25,165 bases of DNA from JAJXWB01 sp047971685 (GTDB lineage Bacteria; Pseudomonadota; Alphaproteobacteria; Rhizobiales; Beijerinckiaceae). The notes under the pieces are model-generated. The model had not been told where the DNA came from and did no database searches. It saw only the letters and a list, made by a program, of their open reading frames with translations. How positions within the stretch are numbered: the first letter of the stretch is position 1; each line of letters begins with the position of its first letter. The translations under genes and the position numbers were made by a program. The stretch is from assembly GCA_047971685.1 (NCBI GenBank), contig JBKDZW010000015.1, positions 1 through 25,165 on the forward strand, in the 5' to 3' direction. Shown here one piece after another: positions 13,980 to 22,194 of this stretch.

Positions 13980-16466
13980 GTGATTTCGACCGACAGAACA
14001 TTGAACGGTCTTGTCGCCACGGCCCGGGCGATCTTGGCCTGGGAGGCGGTTTGGCGCGCCCTGTCCACTGTCGCCGCTCTTGGCGCGGTTTTTCTCGCGG
14101 TCTCCTGGTTCGGCCTGTGGAACGCCCTGCCGGCGGCGTCACGCCCCTTCGGCGTCCTTGGCTTCGTCATCGTCGCAATCGCCATCTGCGTGCGAGAATT
14201 CCGGCGCGCGCATTTTTCTCGTGCGGATGCGCTGCGCCGGATCGACCGCGACGAGGCCGACGGTTACGCCGTCGCCTCCACGCTCGACGACGAGCCCGCC
14301 AACAAGGCCGACCCCGCGACCATGGCGCTGTGGCGCGTACATCAGGCCCGCCTCGCCGCAAGGCTGAAATCCGTCCGGCTGGCGACGCCTTCGCCGCGCT
14401 CCGTGGATTTCGACATCCGGGCGCTCAGGGCCGCCGCCGTCCTTCTGGCGGTCGTGGCCGCCATTCATGCCGGCGACGACCGTTCGGCCCGCCTCCGTAC
14501 GGCTTTCGTCTGGTCCGGCGGATCGGGCGGCGCCGATCTCGCCCGCATCGACGCCTGGATCGACCCGCCGCCCTACACCGCCAAGCCGCCGATCATGCTT
14601 GTGAACGGGCGTCCTTCGGGCGAGCGCCGCCATATCTCGGCCCCCATCGGCTCCACGATCATCGTGCGTAGCGCCAGCAAGAACGCCTTCGAGACGTCGA
14701 TCGAGGGCGGACTGGCGCTGAACAAGGAAAAACCGGACGCTGCGCGCAGCGACGAACGGGAAAGCCGCTTCACGCTCAAGGGCGACGGTAAATTGAAGTT
14801 CGCCGGCGAGACCTTCGAGCTGACCGCCATTCCCGACCGGCCGCCTGTCATTGAATTACTCGAACAGCCCCACGCCAATCTGCGCGGCTCGCTAAGCATT
14901 GCCTACCGCACAGACGACGATTACGGCGTAGCCGCGCTCGAAGCGCGCGTTTCCGATCCCGAAATTCAGGGTAAGATTGTCGGAGAGAAACCGCTGGTCG
15001 ATCCGCCCCGGATGCCGTTGGCCTTGCCGCCTGGCGTCAATGGCGTCGGCGAAGGACGCGCAACCCTCGATATTGCCGAAAGCCCATGGGCTGGCGCACG
15101 TGTCGTTTTTCGCTTGGTCGCCCGCGACGAGGGGGGCAATGAAGGCGCCACGGCGCCGATTGCCATCTATCTGCCGCAACGCCCCTTCGCCAAGCCGCTT
15201 GCCCGCGCGCTGGTCGAACAAAGACGCAATCTGGCGCTTGCGCCATCCCAGCGCGCCCGCGTTGGCGCAGCTCTCGACGCCTTGATGCTCGCGCCTGAAA
15301 AATTCATGGAAACATCAGGAATTTATCTTGGCTTGCGGGTTGCGCGCGCCGGTCTGATCGGGGCGCGTTCCAATGCGGATTTACGCGAAGTGGTCGACCT
15401 TTTGTGGGCCATGGCGCTCCAGATCGAAGACGGCGATTCGACTGACGCCGAACGCGCGATGCGGGCGGCCGAAAAGGATTTGCGCGACGCCTTGCAGCGC
15501 AACGCGCCGCCTGAAGAGATTGCCCGCCTGACCGAAGCGCTCCGCCAAGCGATGGACCGTTTTCTGGCCGAAATGGCCAAAAAACAGCCCGATAGCCAGA
15601 ATCAGGCCGAAGCCGACCGGGGGCGGCGCTCGCGTTCGGTGACGCCCGACCAATTGCGCAAGATGTTGGAGCAGATGGAATCCATGGCGCGATCCGGCGA
15701 TGTGGCGTCCGCTCAGGACATGCTCGACCGCCTCCAGGATATTCTCGAAAATCTCCGGACCGCCGGCAAACGCCCGCCGCAAAGCCAGGCTCAGCGCGAA
15801 ATGCGGCGCGCGCTGTCCGATCTCGATCAATTGATGCGCGATCAGCAGCAATTGCGCGACGACACCTATCGCGACGGCAACGCCGAACAGGATGAAAATT
15901 CAGCGCCGCGCGACGGTCGACGCGCAGAACAAGGTCGATCCCCGGGCCAGCAGCGCGAGCGCGGATTGAAAGAGCGGCAGAAGGATCTGGAGAACCGGCT
16001 CGCCGACATCCAGCGCCGGCTGGAAAAGGGCCCGTTCGGCAAAAAAGGCGGCAAGCAATTGGGCGACGCCGGCGACGCCATGAAACAGGCCGAAGGCGAG
16101 CTTGGCCAGGGCGGCGACCGCGACAAGGCCGTCGATGCGCAAGGCCGCGCGCTGGAAGCTATGCGCAACGGCGCAGATCGACTCGCCCAGGCCATGCAGA
16201 ATCGTGGGGACCAGCCCGGGCAGGACGGCGAGGGCGACAACCAGCAGATGGGCGACGCCAACGGCCAGGAACGCGACGAAGCCGACCCGCTTGGCCGCCC
16301 CAGTCAGCGCAATCGTCGCTACGATCCCAATGCGCGCTACGATCCTCTTGGCGTGACGCCAGCGCTCCGCGCCCAGCGCGTACTGGAGGAATTGCGACGC
16401 CGGCTCGGCGAAACCGCACGCCCGCAAGACGAACTCGATTATATCGAGCGCCTCATTCGCCGTTAA
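13980..16466 (+). CDS. TIGR02302/DUF4175 family membrane protein
   Basis: This 828-residue protein matches an alphaproteobacterial family of unknown function usually found near lysA. It starts at GTG 13980. Two hydrophobic helices lie at about 27-46 and 57-72 and a third at about 149-164, so the N-terminus is membrane-bound. A beta-rich middle includes DAWIDPPPYTAKPPIML and the EQPHANLRGSLSIAYRTDDDYGVAALEARVSDP region. The C-terminal half (about 480-790) is highly charged, Gln/Arg/Glu/Asp-rich and probably coiled coil or partly disordered, ending with YDPLGVTPALRAQRVLEELRR-type sequence. It may be an envelope scaffold; no enzymatic motif was seen. A dispersed repeat follows its 3' end. Confidence 0.88.
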   Translation: MISTDRTLNGLVATARAILAWEAVWRALSTVAALGAVFLAVSWFGLWNALPAASRPFGVLGFVIVAIAICVREFRRAHFSRADALRRIDRDEADGYAVASTLDDEPANKADPATMALWRVHQARLAARLKSVRLATPSPRSVDFDIRALRAAAVLLAVVAAIHAGDDRSARLRTAFVWSGGSGGADLARIDAWIDPPPYTAKPPIMLVNGRPSGERRHISAPIGSTIIVRSASKNAFETSIEGGLALNKEKPDAARSDERESRFTLKGDGKLKFAGETFELTAIPDRPPVIELLEQPHANLRGSLSIAYRTDDDYGVAALEARVSDPEIQGKIVGEKPLVDPPRMPLALPPGVNGVGEGRATLDIAESPWAGARVVFRLVARDEGGNEGATAPIAIYLPQRPFAKPLARALVEQRRNLALAPSQRARVGAALDALMLAPEKFMETSGIYLGLRVARAGLIGARSNADLREVVDLLWAMALQIEDGDSTDAERAMRAAEKDLRDALQRNAPPEEIARLTEALRQAMDRFLAEMAKKQPDSQNQAEADRGRRSRSVTPDQLRKMLEQMESMARSGDVASAQDMLDRLQDILENLRTAGKRPPQSQAQREMRRALSDLDQLMRDQQQLRDDTYRDGNAEQDENSAPRDGRRAEQGRSPGQQRERGLKERQKDLENRLADIQRRLEKGPFGKKGGKQLGDAGDAMKQAEGELGQGGDRDKAVDAQGRALEAMRNGADRLAQAMQNRGDQPGQDGEGDNQQMGDANGQERDEADPLGRPSQRNRRYDPNARYDPLGVTPALRAQRVLEELRRRLGETARPQDELDYIERLIRR

Positions 16467-16498
16467 AGCGGGTATTGCGGGCCTCTCAGGGCGCCTGC

Positions 16499-16560
16499 CT
16501 AATTTGATAGCGGAAATTTATCCGACCTTTGCCGGTTTCGCCAAAAGTGGGATTGCTCTG
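16499..16560 (+). repeat. Dispersed palindromic repeat, copy C (core about 16525-16548)
   Basis: In order it shows TTTGATA (16503-16509), ATTTAT (16516-16521), ACCTTTG-CCGGTTTCGC-CAAAAGT and the TTGCTCT tail, the same succession as copy B with one length change in the left arm. The palindrome has one mismatch in its outer arm. It lies in the 159-bp space between the TIGR02302 gene and the HIG1 gene. Confidence 0.6.
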
Positions 16561-16625
16561 GCTCGCCCTTACAAAATCAATCCGGCGCTGCTATTTCCGT
16601 ACGTCGAAGCGAGCGGAAGAAGTTG

Positions 16626-16808
16626 ATGACTGAGAATATTCTGGTGACGGTTGCGCTCGGTGCGGTGACGCTCGTTCTTTTTCTCGGCCTTGCAAACATG
16701 TTGCGCGGCGGTAACGCCAACACGTCGCAAAAGCTGATGCGCTGGCGCGTCGGGCTGCAATTTGTCGCCATCCTCGTCGTTATGGGCGTTCTCTGGTTCA
16801 GGAGCTGA
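16626..16808 (+). CDS. HIG1-domain twin-transmembrane protein
   Basis: This 60-residue protein has two membrane helices (about 5-25 and 42-58) joined by a short loop with the HIG1 signature SQKLMRWRVGLQ. HIG1 proteins are known as small respiratory-chain assembly or stabilising factors in mitochondria, and similar bacterial proteins are common in alphaproteobacteria; the bacterial role is inferred. ATG 16626 has GGAAGAAG upstream; a TTG just before it is not needed. It lies 8 bp before the adenosyltransferase gene, so they are co-transcribed. Confidence 0.9.
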   Translation: MTENILVTVALGAVTLVLFLGLANMLRGGNANTSQKLMRWRVGLQFVAILVVMGVLWFRS

Positions 16809-16816
16809 CAAACAGC

Positions 16817-17395
16817 ATGGTGCGCCTCAACAAGATCTACACGCGAACCGGCGACAACGGCACGACGGCTCTCGTATCAGGCGAACGCAGGCTGAAGTCG
16901 GATTTGCGCGTGGAAGCCTATGGCGCAATCGACGAAACAAATGCCGCAATCGGCGTGGCGCGCGCGACCCTGGGCAAGGACGACCCCGTACTGACGGACA
17001 TGCTCGCGCGCATCCAGAACGATCTGTTCGACCTCGGCGCCGACCTTGCAACTCCGAAAGAGACCCCGCGCGCAGAAGGCGCGCTGCGCATCGTCCAATC
17101 CCAGGTCGACCGGCTCGAACAGGAAATCGACGACTTGAACGCAGAATTGCAACCGCTGAAATCGTTCATATTGCCGGGCGGGTCGCCCGCTGCGGCAGCC
17201 CTTCATCTGGCGCGAACCATCGCCCGTCGCGCCGAAAGAATCATGGTGGCGCTGGCGACCGCCGCCAACGAGAGCGTGGATGAGCCCGCGATGCGCTACG
17301 TCAATCGCCTGTCGGACTTCCTGTTCGTCGCCTCGCGCACGGCAAACCGGCGCGGCGCCGGCGATGTCTTATGGGCGCCAGGACAGAATCGCTGA
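16817..17395 (+). CDS. pduO: Cob(I)alamin adenosyltransferase, PduO/MMAB type
   Basis: This enzyme moves the adenosyl group of ATP to reduced cobalamin, making coenzyme B12 for mutases such as methylmalonyl-CoA mutase. The 192 residues show the ATP-binding start KIYTRTGDNGTTALVSGE, then RVEAYGAIDETNAAIG, LPGGSPAAAALHLARTIARRAER and the C-terminal NRLSDFLFVASRTANR, all standard for the PduO-type family, which is unrelated in fold to CobA. The length is normal. The start 8 bp after the HIG1 gene suggests an operon. Downstream etfBA and hbd fit a link to acyl-CoA metabolism. Confidence 0.93.
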   Translation: MVRLNKIYTRTGDNGTTALVSGERRLKSDLRVEAYGAIDETNAAIGVARATLGKDDPVLTDMLARIQNDLFDLGADLATPKETPRAEGALRIVQSQVDRLEQEIDDLNAELQPLKSFILPGGSPAAAALHLARTIARRAERIMVALATAANESVDEPAMRYVNRLSDFLFVASRTANRRGAGDVLWAPGQNR

Positions 17396-17460
17396 AACAG
17401 AACCGCTGACATGTTTGCTGATTTCGCACTTCGGAACCGCTTCCGGTAAACGCGACCGCG

Positions 17461-17489
17461 TTGACTCGTTTGGAGGCGACAGGTACCAA
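17461..17489 (+). promoter_or_regulatory. Possible sigma-70-type promoter for etfBA
   Basis: TTGACT (17461-17466) and TACCAA (17484-17489) are separated by 17 bases, about 35 bp before the etfB ATG. The -35 is good and the -10 poor. The 128-bp gap before etfB makes an own promoter plausible. Confidence 0.3.
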
Positions 17490-17523
17490 ACCTTCCGAAA
17501 ATTGAGCCTTATGGGAGCGAGTT

Positions 17524-18273
17524 ATGAAGGTCCTCGTGCCGGTAAAGCGAGTTGTTGATTACAACGTCAAGATCCGCGTGAAAGCGGATGGATCCGGCGT
17601 CGATCTCGCTAACGTCAAAATGTCCATGAATCCATTCGACGAAATCGCCGTCGAAGAAGCCCTGCGGCTCAAGGAAGCCGGCAAGGCGACCGAGGTGATT
17701 GTCGTTTCCATCGGCCCGGCGCAGGCTTCAGAGACGCTGCGCACGGGCCTTGCCATGGGCGCGGACCGCGGCATCCTGGTCAAGGTCGACGGCGCCGTCG
17801 AGCCTCTGGCTGTCGCCAAGATTCTCAAGGGCGTCGCCGATGCAGAGCAGCCCGGCCTGATCATTCTGGGCAAGCAGGCGATCGACGACGATTGCAACCA
17901 GACCGGCCAGATGCTGGCTGCCCTGCTCGGCTGGGGACAGGGTACATTCGCCTCGAAAGTCGAGCTTGCCGATGGCGGCGTGAACGTGACGCGCGAGGTC
18001 GATGGCGGCCTCCAGACGGTTGCGCTCAAGATGCCGGCCATCGTCACGACCGATCTGCGTCTCAACGAGCCGCGCTACGCCTCTTTGCCCAACATCATGA
18101 AAGCGAAGAAGAAGCCGATCGACGAGAAAACCGCTGAGGATTACGGCGTGGACGCCAGCCCCCGGCTTGCGGTTCTCAAGACGACCGAACCCGCCGCCCG
18201 CAAGGCTGGCGTGAAAGTGGGTTCCGTGGCCGAACTGGTCGGCAAGCTCAAGAATGAAGCGGGAGTGATCTGA
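17524..18273 (+). CDS. etfB: Electron transfer flavoprotein subunit beta
   Basis: EtfB is the small subunit of the soluble heterodimer that carries electrons from acyl-CoA and other dehydrogenases to ETF-ubiquinone oxidoreductase. The 249 residues begin MKVLVPVKRVVDYNVKIRVK and show NPFDEIAVEEALRLKEAG, the AMP-binding region with LGKQAIDDDCNQTGQMLA and the family motif PAIVTTDLRLNEPRYASLPN. A strong ribosome site (GGGAGCGAG) precedes ATG 17524. The stop codon overlaps the etfA start by one base, indicating translational coupling. Confidence 0.96.
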   Translation: MKVLVPVKRVVDYNVKIRVKADGSGVDLANVKMSMNPFDEIAVEEALRLKEAGKATEVIVVSIGPAQASETLRTGLAMGADRGILVKVDGAVEPLAVAKILKGVADAEQPGLIILGKQAIDDDCNQTGQMLAALLGWGQGTFASKVELADGGVNVTREVDGGLQTVALKMPAIVTTDLRLNEPRYASLPNIMKAKKKPIDEKTAEDYGVDASPRLAVLKTTEPAARKAGVKVGSVAELVGKLKNEAGVI

Positions 18274-19217
18274 TGGCGACGCTGCTGATTGCGGAAGTTC
18301 ATGGCGGCAAGTTGAATGACGCCACTGCCAAGGCTCTGACAGCCGCCGTCGCGCTTGGCGCGCCGGTGCACATCCTTGTCGCAGCCCAGGGCGCGGACGG
18401 CGCGGCCGCCGACGCCGCCAAGCTTGCTGGCGTCGAAAAGGTGCTGCTGGCCGACGATGCGCTCTATGGCCACCAGGTGGCCGAGCCGACTGCGGCGCTG
18501 ATCGTGGGTCTGGCCCCCGGCTATGACGCGATTGTCGCCCCTGCGACCGCCTCGGCGAAAAACACTATGCCGCGCGTAGCCGCCCTGCTCGACGTGATGC
18601 AGGTCTCCGAGATCACCGCCGTCGTTTCCGCCGACACGTACGAGCGGCCGATTTACGCCGGCAACGCGATCCAGACCGTTCAGTCCAAGGATCCAAAGAA
18701 GGTTCTCACCGTACGCACGGCCTCCTTCAAGGCGACCGGCGAAGGCGGCTCCGCAACGGTCGAGAAGATCGTCGCCGCCGCCGATCCCGGCGTGTCCAGC
18801 TTCGTTTCCGAGGCGCTTGCGAAATCCGACCGTCCGGAACTCGCCTCCGCCAAGATCATCGTATCGGGCGGCCGCGCACTGCAAAGCTCGGACAATTTCA
18901 AGAAATACATCGAGCCGGTCGCAGACCGTCTTGGCGCGGCTGTCGGCGCATCGCGCGCCGCCGTCGACGCGGGTTATGCGCCTAATGACTGGCAGGTTGG
19001 CCAGACCGGCAAGGTGGTCGCGCCCGATCTCTATGTCGCGGTCGGGATTTCCGGCGCAATCCAGCATCTGGCGGGCATGAAGGATTCCAAGGTCATCGTC
19101 GCCATCAACAAGGACGAGGAAGCGCCGATCTTCCAAGTCGCCGATTATGGCTTGGTCGCAGACCTGTTTCAGGCGATGCCCGAATTCGACCAGGAACTCC
19201 AGAAAGCCGGTCGCTGA
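18273..19217 (+). CDS. etfA: Electron transfer flavoprotein subunit alpha
   Basis: EtfA is the FAD-carrying large subunit and partner of EtfB. The 314 residues have an N-terminal nucleotide-fold domain and the conserved C-terminal FAD domain: KIIVSGGRALQSSDNF, GASRAAVDAGYAPNDWQVGQTGK, and the signature LYVAVGISGAIQHLAGM, followed by VIVAINKDEEAPIFQVADYG. It overlaps etfB by one base (TGATG). hbd follows 65 bp later. Standard ETF, not the FixAB type, is favoured by sequence and by the absence of fixCX nearby. Confidence 0.96.
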   Translation: MATLLIAEVHGGKLNDATAKALTAAVALGAPVHILVAAQGADGAAADAAKLAGVEKVLLADDALYGHQVAEPTAALIVGLAPGYDAIVAPATASAKNTMPRVAALLDVMQVSEITAVVSADTYERPIYAGNAIQTVQSKDPKKVLTVRTASFKATGEGGSATVEKIVAAADPGVSSFVSEALAKSDRPELASAKIIVSGGRALQSSDNFKKYIEPVADRLGAAVGASRAAVDAGYAPNDWQVGQTGKVVAPDLYVAVGISGAIQHLAGMKDSKVIVAINKDEEAPIFQVADYGLVADLFQAMPEFDQELQKAGR

Positions 19218-19282
19218 GAGGCGACTGGACCGACCAATGTCTTGGCTTATGATGATCGCGTTTGAGCGAACTGGACTGGCAA

Positions 19283-20164
19283 ATGGACAGTGAAATCGCC
19301 AAGGTTGGAATTATTGGCGCAGGTCAGATGGGCAAGGGCATCGCGCAGGTTTGCGCGATGTCCGGGTTTTCAGTCGTACTGAATGACATATCCGATCAAC
19401 GATTGGCCGAAGCCGTGGCCGACATTGATTCGACACTGCGCCGCCAGCAGGAACGGGGCTCGATCGAGGTCGATATCCGCGCTGCGGCTATTGGCCGCAT
19501 CGAAACCTCAACGGGCAACGAGGCCTTTGCAGATTGCGACCTCGTGATCGAAGCGGCCACGGAAAATGAGGATTTGAAGCGCAAGATTTTTGCGCATTTG
19601 TGCCCGGTTCTGCGCAAGGACGCCCTGATAGCGACGAATACATCCTCGATTTCGATCACGCGCCTTGCCGCATCGACCGATCGTCCCGAGCAGTTTATAG
19701 GCATTCATTTCATGAATCCGGTGCCGCGCATGCAGCTTGTCGAGCTGATCCGGGGCATTGTCACGGAAGACGCCACATTCGAGAGGGCGCAGACCTTCAT
19801 CACAAAGCTCGGAAAGTCGATTACGGTTTCCGAGGATTTCCCGGCTTTCATCGTCAATCGTATCCTGCTGCCGATGATCAACGAGGCTGTCTACACTCTG
19901 TATGAGGGTGTGGGTTCCGTCGATTCGATCGACACGGCCATGCGCCTGGGCGCCAACCATCCTATGGGCCCGCTGCAACTCGCCGATTTCATCGGTCTCG
20001 ACACCTGCCTTTCGGTCATGCAGGTGCTGCACGAGGGTCTGGCGGATTCCAAATATCGCCCCTGCCCGCTGCTGGTTAAATATGTCGAGGCCGGTTGGCT
20101 GGGCAAAAAGACGCAGCGCGGCTTCTACGATTACCGCAGCGGCACGCCCGTCCCCACACGGTGA
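19283..20164 (+). CDS. hbd: 3-hydroxybutyryl-CoA dehydrogenase
   Basis: This NAD(P)-dependent dehydrogenase interconverts acetoacetyl-CoA and 3-hydroxybutyryl-CoA in fatty acid, butanoate or polyhydroxybutyrate-linked metabolism. The 293 residues begin MDSEIAKVGIIGAGQMGKGI, with the Rossmann GxGxMG near residue 14, then NTSSISITRLA, the catalytic His in GIHFMNPVP, Glu in LVELIRG, and ANHPMGPLQLADFIGLDTCL. ATG 19283 was chosen; a TTG seven codons upstream lacks a ribosome site and would lengthen the N-terminus beyond the usual. It follows etfBA in the same direction, a frequent Rhizobiales order. Confidence 0.93.
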   Translation: MDSEIAKVGIIGAGQMGKGIAQVCAMSGFSVVLNDISDQRLAEAVADIDSTLRRQQERGSIEVDIRAAAIGRIETSTGNEAFADCDLVIEAATENEDLKRKIFAHLCPVLRKDALIATNTSSISITRLAASTDRPEQFIGIHFMNPVPRMQLVELIRGIVTEDATFERAQTFITKLGKSITVSEDFPAFIVNRILLPMINEAVYTLYEGVGSVDSIDTAMRLGANHPMGPLQLADFIGLDTCLSVMQVLHEGLADSKYRPCPLLVKYVEAGWLGKKTQRGFYDYRSGTPVPTR

Positions 20165-20219
20165 TTTTCACCCCCTTCACAATTTTGTCTCGACGCCTGT
20201 AGACTATTGGAGCGGCAAG

Positions 20220-20257
20220 ATTCGGCTTTGGCCGATCGCAAATTGTGGGGTGCTCCG
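20220..20257 (+). repeat. Doubtful, degenerate fourth copy of the dispersed repeat
   Basis: CTTTG-GCCGATCGCAAATTG-TGGGGTGCTCCGG resembles the core and tail of copy C with several mismatches and two length changes. If real, it supplies the ribosome-binding region of the HNH gene. The similarity may be chance. Confidence 0.2.
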
Positions 20258-20258
20258 G

Positions 20259-20828
20259 TTGTCGGTTCACTACCAACCGACTGTCAGGCCGGAAGCGTGT
20301 CCGGCGCTCGTGCTCAACGCGGATTACCGACCGTTGAGCTATTACCCGCTGTCGCTCTGGTCTTGGCAGGACGCAATTAAGGCCGTATTTCTTGATCGGG
20401 TAAACATAGTCTCACATTATGAAAAGACCGTTAGAAGTCCAAGCTTTGAAATGAAGCTTCCATCGGTCGTATTATTGAAAACTTACATCAAACCAGCCCG
20501 CTTTCCGGCCTTTACCCGGTTTAACGTCTTTCTCCGTGATAGATTTACCTGCCAATATTGTGGCCATCGCGACGACTTGACGTTCGATCACGTCGTGCCG
20601 CGATCTAAAGGCGGATTGACAACCTGGGACAATGTTGTCGCCGCCTGTTCCGCCTGCAATCTTCGCAAAAGCGACAAGCTGCCGGTGGAAGCCCGTATGT
20701 GGCCAAACGTTGTTCCCTATCGACCGGAGGTCGACGACCTCAGGCGCGCCGGGCGTCGTTTTCCACCCAATTATCTGCATGAAAGCTGGATGGATTACCT
20801 GTACTGGGATTCCGTGCTGGAGCCTTGA
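20259..20828 (+). CDS. HNH endonuclease family protein
   Basis: This 189-residue protein belongs to a widely conserved alphaproteobacterial/cyanobacterial HNH family of unknown cellular role. The region CPALVLNADYRPLSYYPLSL and WSWQDAIKAVFLDRVNIV is its long conserved N-terminus. Then come zinc-binding C98 and C101 (CQYCG), the catalytic D110-H111 (FDHVVPRSKGG), N125, C130 and C133-N134 (CSACNLRK), and PPNYLHESWMDYLYWD at the end. No ATG fits: TTG 20259 is proposed because it has GGGG (20247-20250) 8 bases upstream and gives the family-like start MSVHYQP. GTG 20250 is the alternative. The 3' end overlaps the next gene (opposite strand) by 34 bp. Its base composition looks more AT-rich than that of its neighbours. 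Confidence 0.85.
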   Translation: MSVHYQPTVRPEACPALVLNADYRPLSYYPLSLWSWQDAIKAVFLDRVNIVSHYEKTVRSPSFEMKLPSVVLLKTYIKPARFPAFTRFNVFLRDRFTCQYCGHRDDLTFDHVVPRSKGGLTTWDNVVAACSACNLRKSDKLPVEARMWPNVVPYRPEVDDLRRAGRRFPPNYLHESWMDYLYWDSVLEP

Positions 20829-21352
20829 ATGCGGTTGGCGCCTGCCGGCTTTTTTCGGCCTTGCGCCGCGGATACGCCGGCTGCGTGCTCCGTGCGGTCG
20901 AATTCGACGGCCACGCTGGTCGCGTTTGTGGGCGGCGAGGCAAGACGGGCTACAAACGCTGCGCGATCGCCGGCGACGAATGCATTCTGCGGCGCGGGAG
21001 TCGTCCACGTGTACAGTGTCTGACCATCGTCTCCGAGCAATGAAACGATCAAGGATTTGGCCGCTTCGGCATCGCCGCCCGGATTTACAATATCGCCCTC
21101 GACGACAAGGATCCTGCGATCTCCATCGAGCATGATTCTCGCAGCGACTTTCTCAAGCGCCAGGCCCGTCAGATTTACCGGCAGGTTCGCCGCCTCGAAA
21201 ATGACTGCCGTTCGAGGCATGGCGCGCACGATGCTGGTTCGGGCGCCGATGAAGACCATTGTCCCGAGCGTAAACGCTGCGATGAAAAACGGCCATCGGA
21301 GCCGAGACAGATGGGATGAGGGATCAATATCCGGGCTGATTTCAATGGCCAT
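20795..21352 (-). CDS. Single-TM protein with DUF3426-like C-terminal domain, no zinc finger
   Basis: This 185-residue protein has a short cytoplasmic N-terminus, one transmembrane helix (about 20-40) and an extracytoplasmic beta-type domain: NLTGLALEKVAARIMLDGD, ILVVEGDIVNPGGDAEAAKS, LYTWTTPAPQNAFVAGDRA and ARLASPPTNATSVAVEF. The domain wording matches the C-terminal part of MJ0042-type zinc-ribbon/DUF3426 proteins, which in Rhizobiales are encoded divergently from ftsE, as here. The usual CxxC zinc ribbon and linker are missing, and the sequence upstream of ATG 21350-21352 contains stops and no CxxC motif. The start lacks a clear ribosome site. It converges on and overlaps the HNH gene by 34 bp. 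Confidence 0.7.
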   Translation of the reverse strand: MAIEISPDIDPSSHLSRLRWPFFIAAFTLGTMVFIGARTSIVRAMPRTAVIFEAANLPVNLTGLALEKVAARIMLDGDRRILVVEGDIVNPGGDAEAAKSLIVSLLGDDGQTLYTWTTPAPQNAFVAGDRAAFVARLASPPTNATSVAVEFDRTEHAAGVSAAQGRKKPAGANRIQGSSTESQYR

Positions 21353-21520
21353 AGCGAACGACCCAGAGGAGTTTGCTCAGAGCTTGCGGCGAATGAACCC
21401 ACAGGAGGAACGCCACAGGGTTCTTCCGGTTCCATTGATCGCAGGCTTATAGTTAATTGGGGGTAAAAAAGGACGATTCGTCGCCGCGAATGTTCATGTT
21501 GGTCCTGCCGGAGCTTGGCC

Positions 21521-22183
21521 TTGGTACGCTTCGAAAACGTCGGCCTGCGCTATGGAATGGGACCGGAAGTTCTTCAGGATCTCAATTTTTCGATCACGCC
21601 AGGCTCATTTCAGTTTCTCACCGGACCTTCGGGCGCCGGCAAGACGACGCTTATGCGCTTGCTGCTTCTGTCCCTGCGGCCGACGCGCGGTCTGATTTCT
21701 ATTTTTGGGCAGGACGCTTCCACGCTCGACAAGGATGCGATCACGTCGATCCGCCGGCGGATAGGCATCGTATTCCAGGATTTCCGGTTGCTGGATCATC
21801 TCACGACCTACGAAAACGTCGCTCTCCCCCTGCGCGTCCAGGGAAAGCTGGAGACGCAATATCGCGACGAGGTCGTCGAACTTCTGCGCTGGGTGGGGCT
21901 GGGCGACCGGATGCACGTCTACCCCGAAGTATTGTCGGGTGGCGAGAAGCAGCGCGCCGCAATCGCGCGGGCGTTGATTGTCAGGCCGGAAATCCTGCTG
22001 GCCGACGAACCGACGGGGAATGTCGACCCCACCATGGCGCGTCGCCTGATTCGCCTGTTCGTCGAGCTTCAGAGATCCGGAACCTCGGTCGTCGTGGCGA
22101 CTCATGACCTTGGATTGATGGATCAATTCGACGGCGCGCGCCGGCTGGTGCTCGGCGACAGCCGGCTCCACATATACGATTGA
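21521..22183 (+). CDS. ftsE: Cell division ATP-binding protein FtsE
   Basis: FtsE is the cytoplasmic ATPase of the FtsEX complex, which controls peptidoglycan hydrolases at the division site. The 220 residues have Walker A GPSGAGKTT, Q-loop IGIVFQDFRLLDHLTTYENV, ABC signature LSGGEKQRAAIARAL, Walker B ILLADEPTGNVDP and the His switch ATHD. I chose TTG 21521 because GGAG (21510-21513) lies 7 bases upstream and the product then begins MVRFENVGLRYG as in relatives. TTG 21515, two codons earlier, has GGAG almost adjacent and is less likely. ftsX starts 11 bp downstream. Confidence 0.94.
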   Translation: MVRFENVGLRYGMGPEVLQDLNFSITPGSFQFLTGPSGAGKTTLMRLLLLSLRPTRGLISIFGQDASTLDKDAITSIRRRIGIVFQDFRLLDHLTTYENVALPLRVQGKLETQYRDEVVELLRWVGLGDRMHVYPEVLSGGEKQRAAIARALIVRPEILLADEPTGNVDPTMARRLIRLFVELQRSGTSVVVATHDLGLMDQFDGARRLVLGDSRLHIYD

Positions 22184-22194
22184 AAGGTGGTTTC

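Noticed and set aside
19902..20258. Long N-terminal extension of the HNH protein
   Set aside because: It overlaps hbd out of frame and is not conserved; the recognisable protein begins near 20259.
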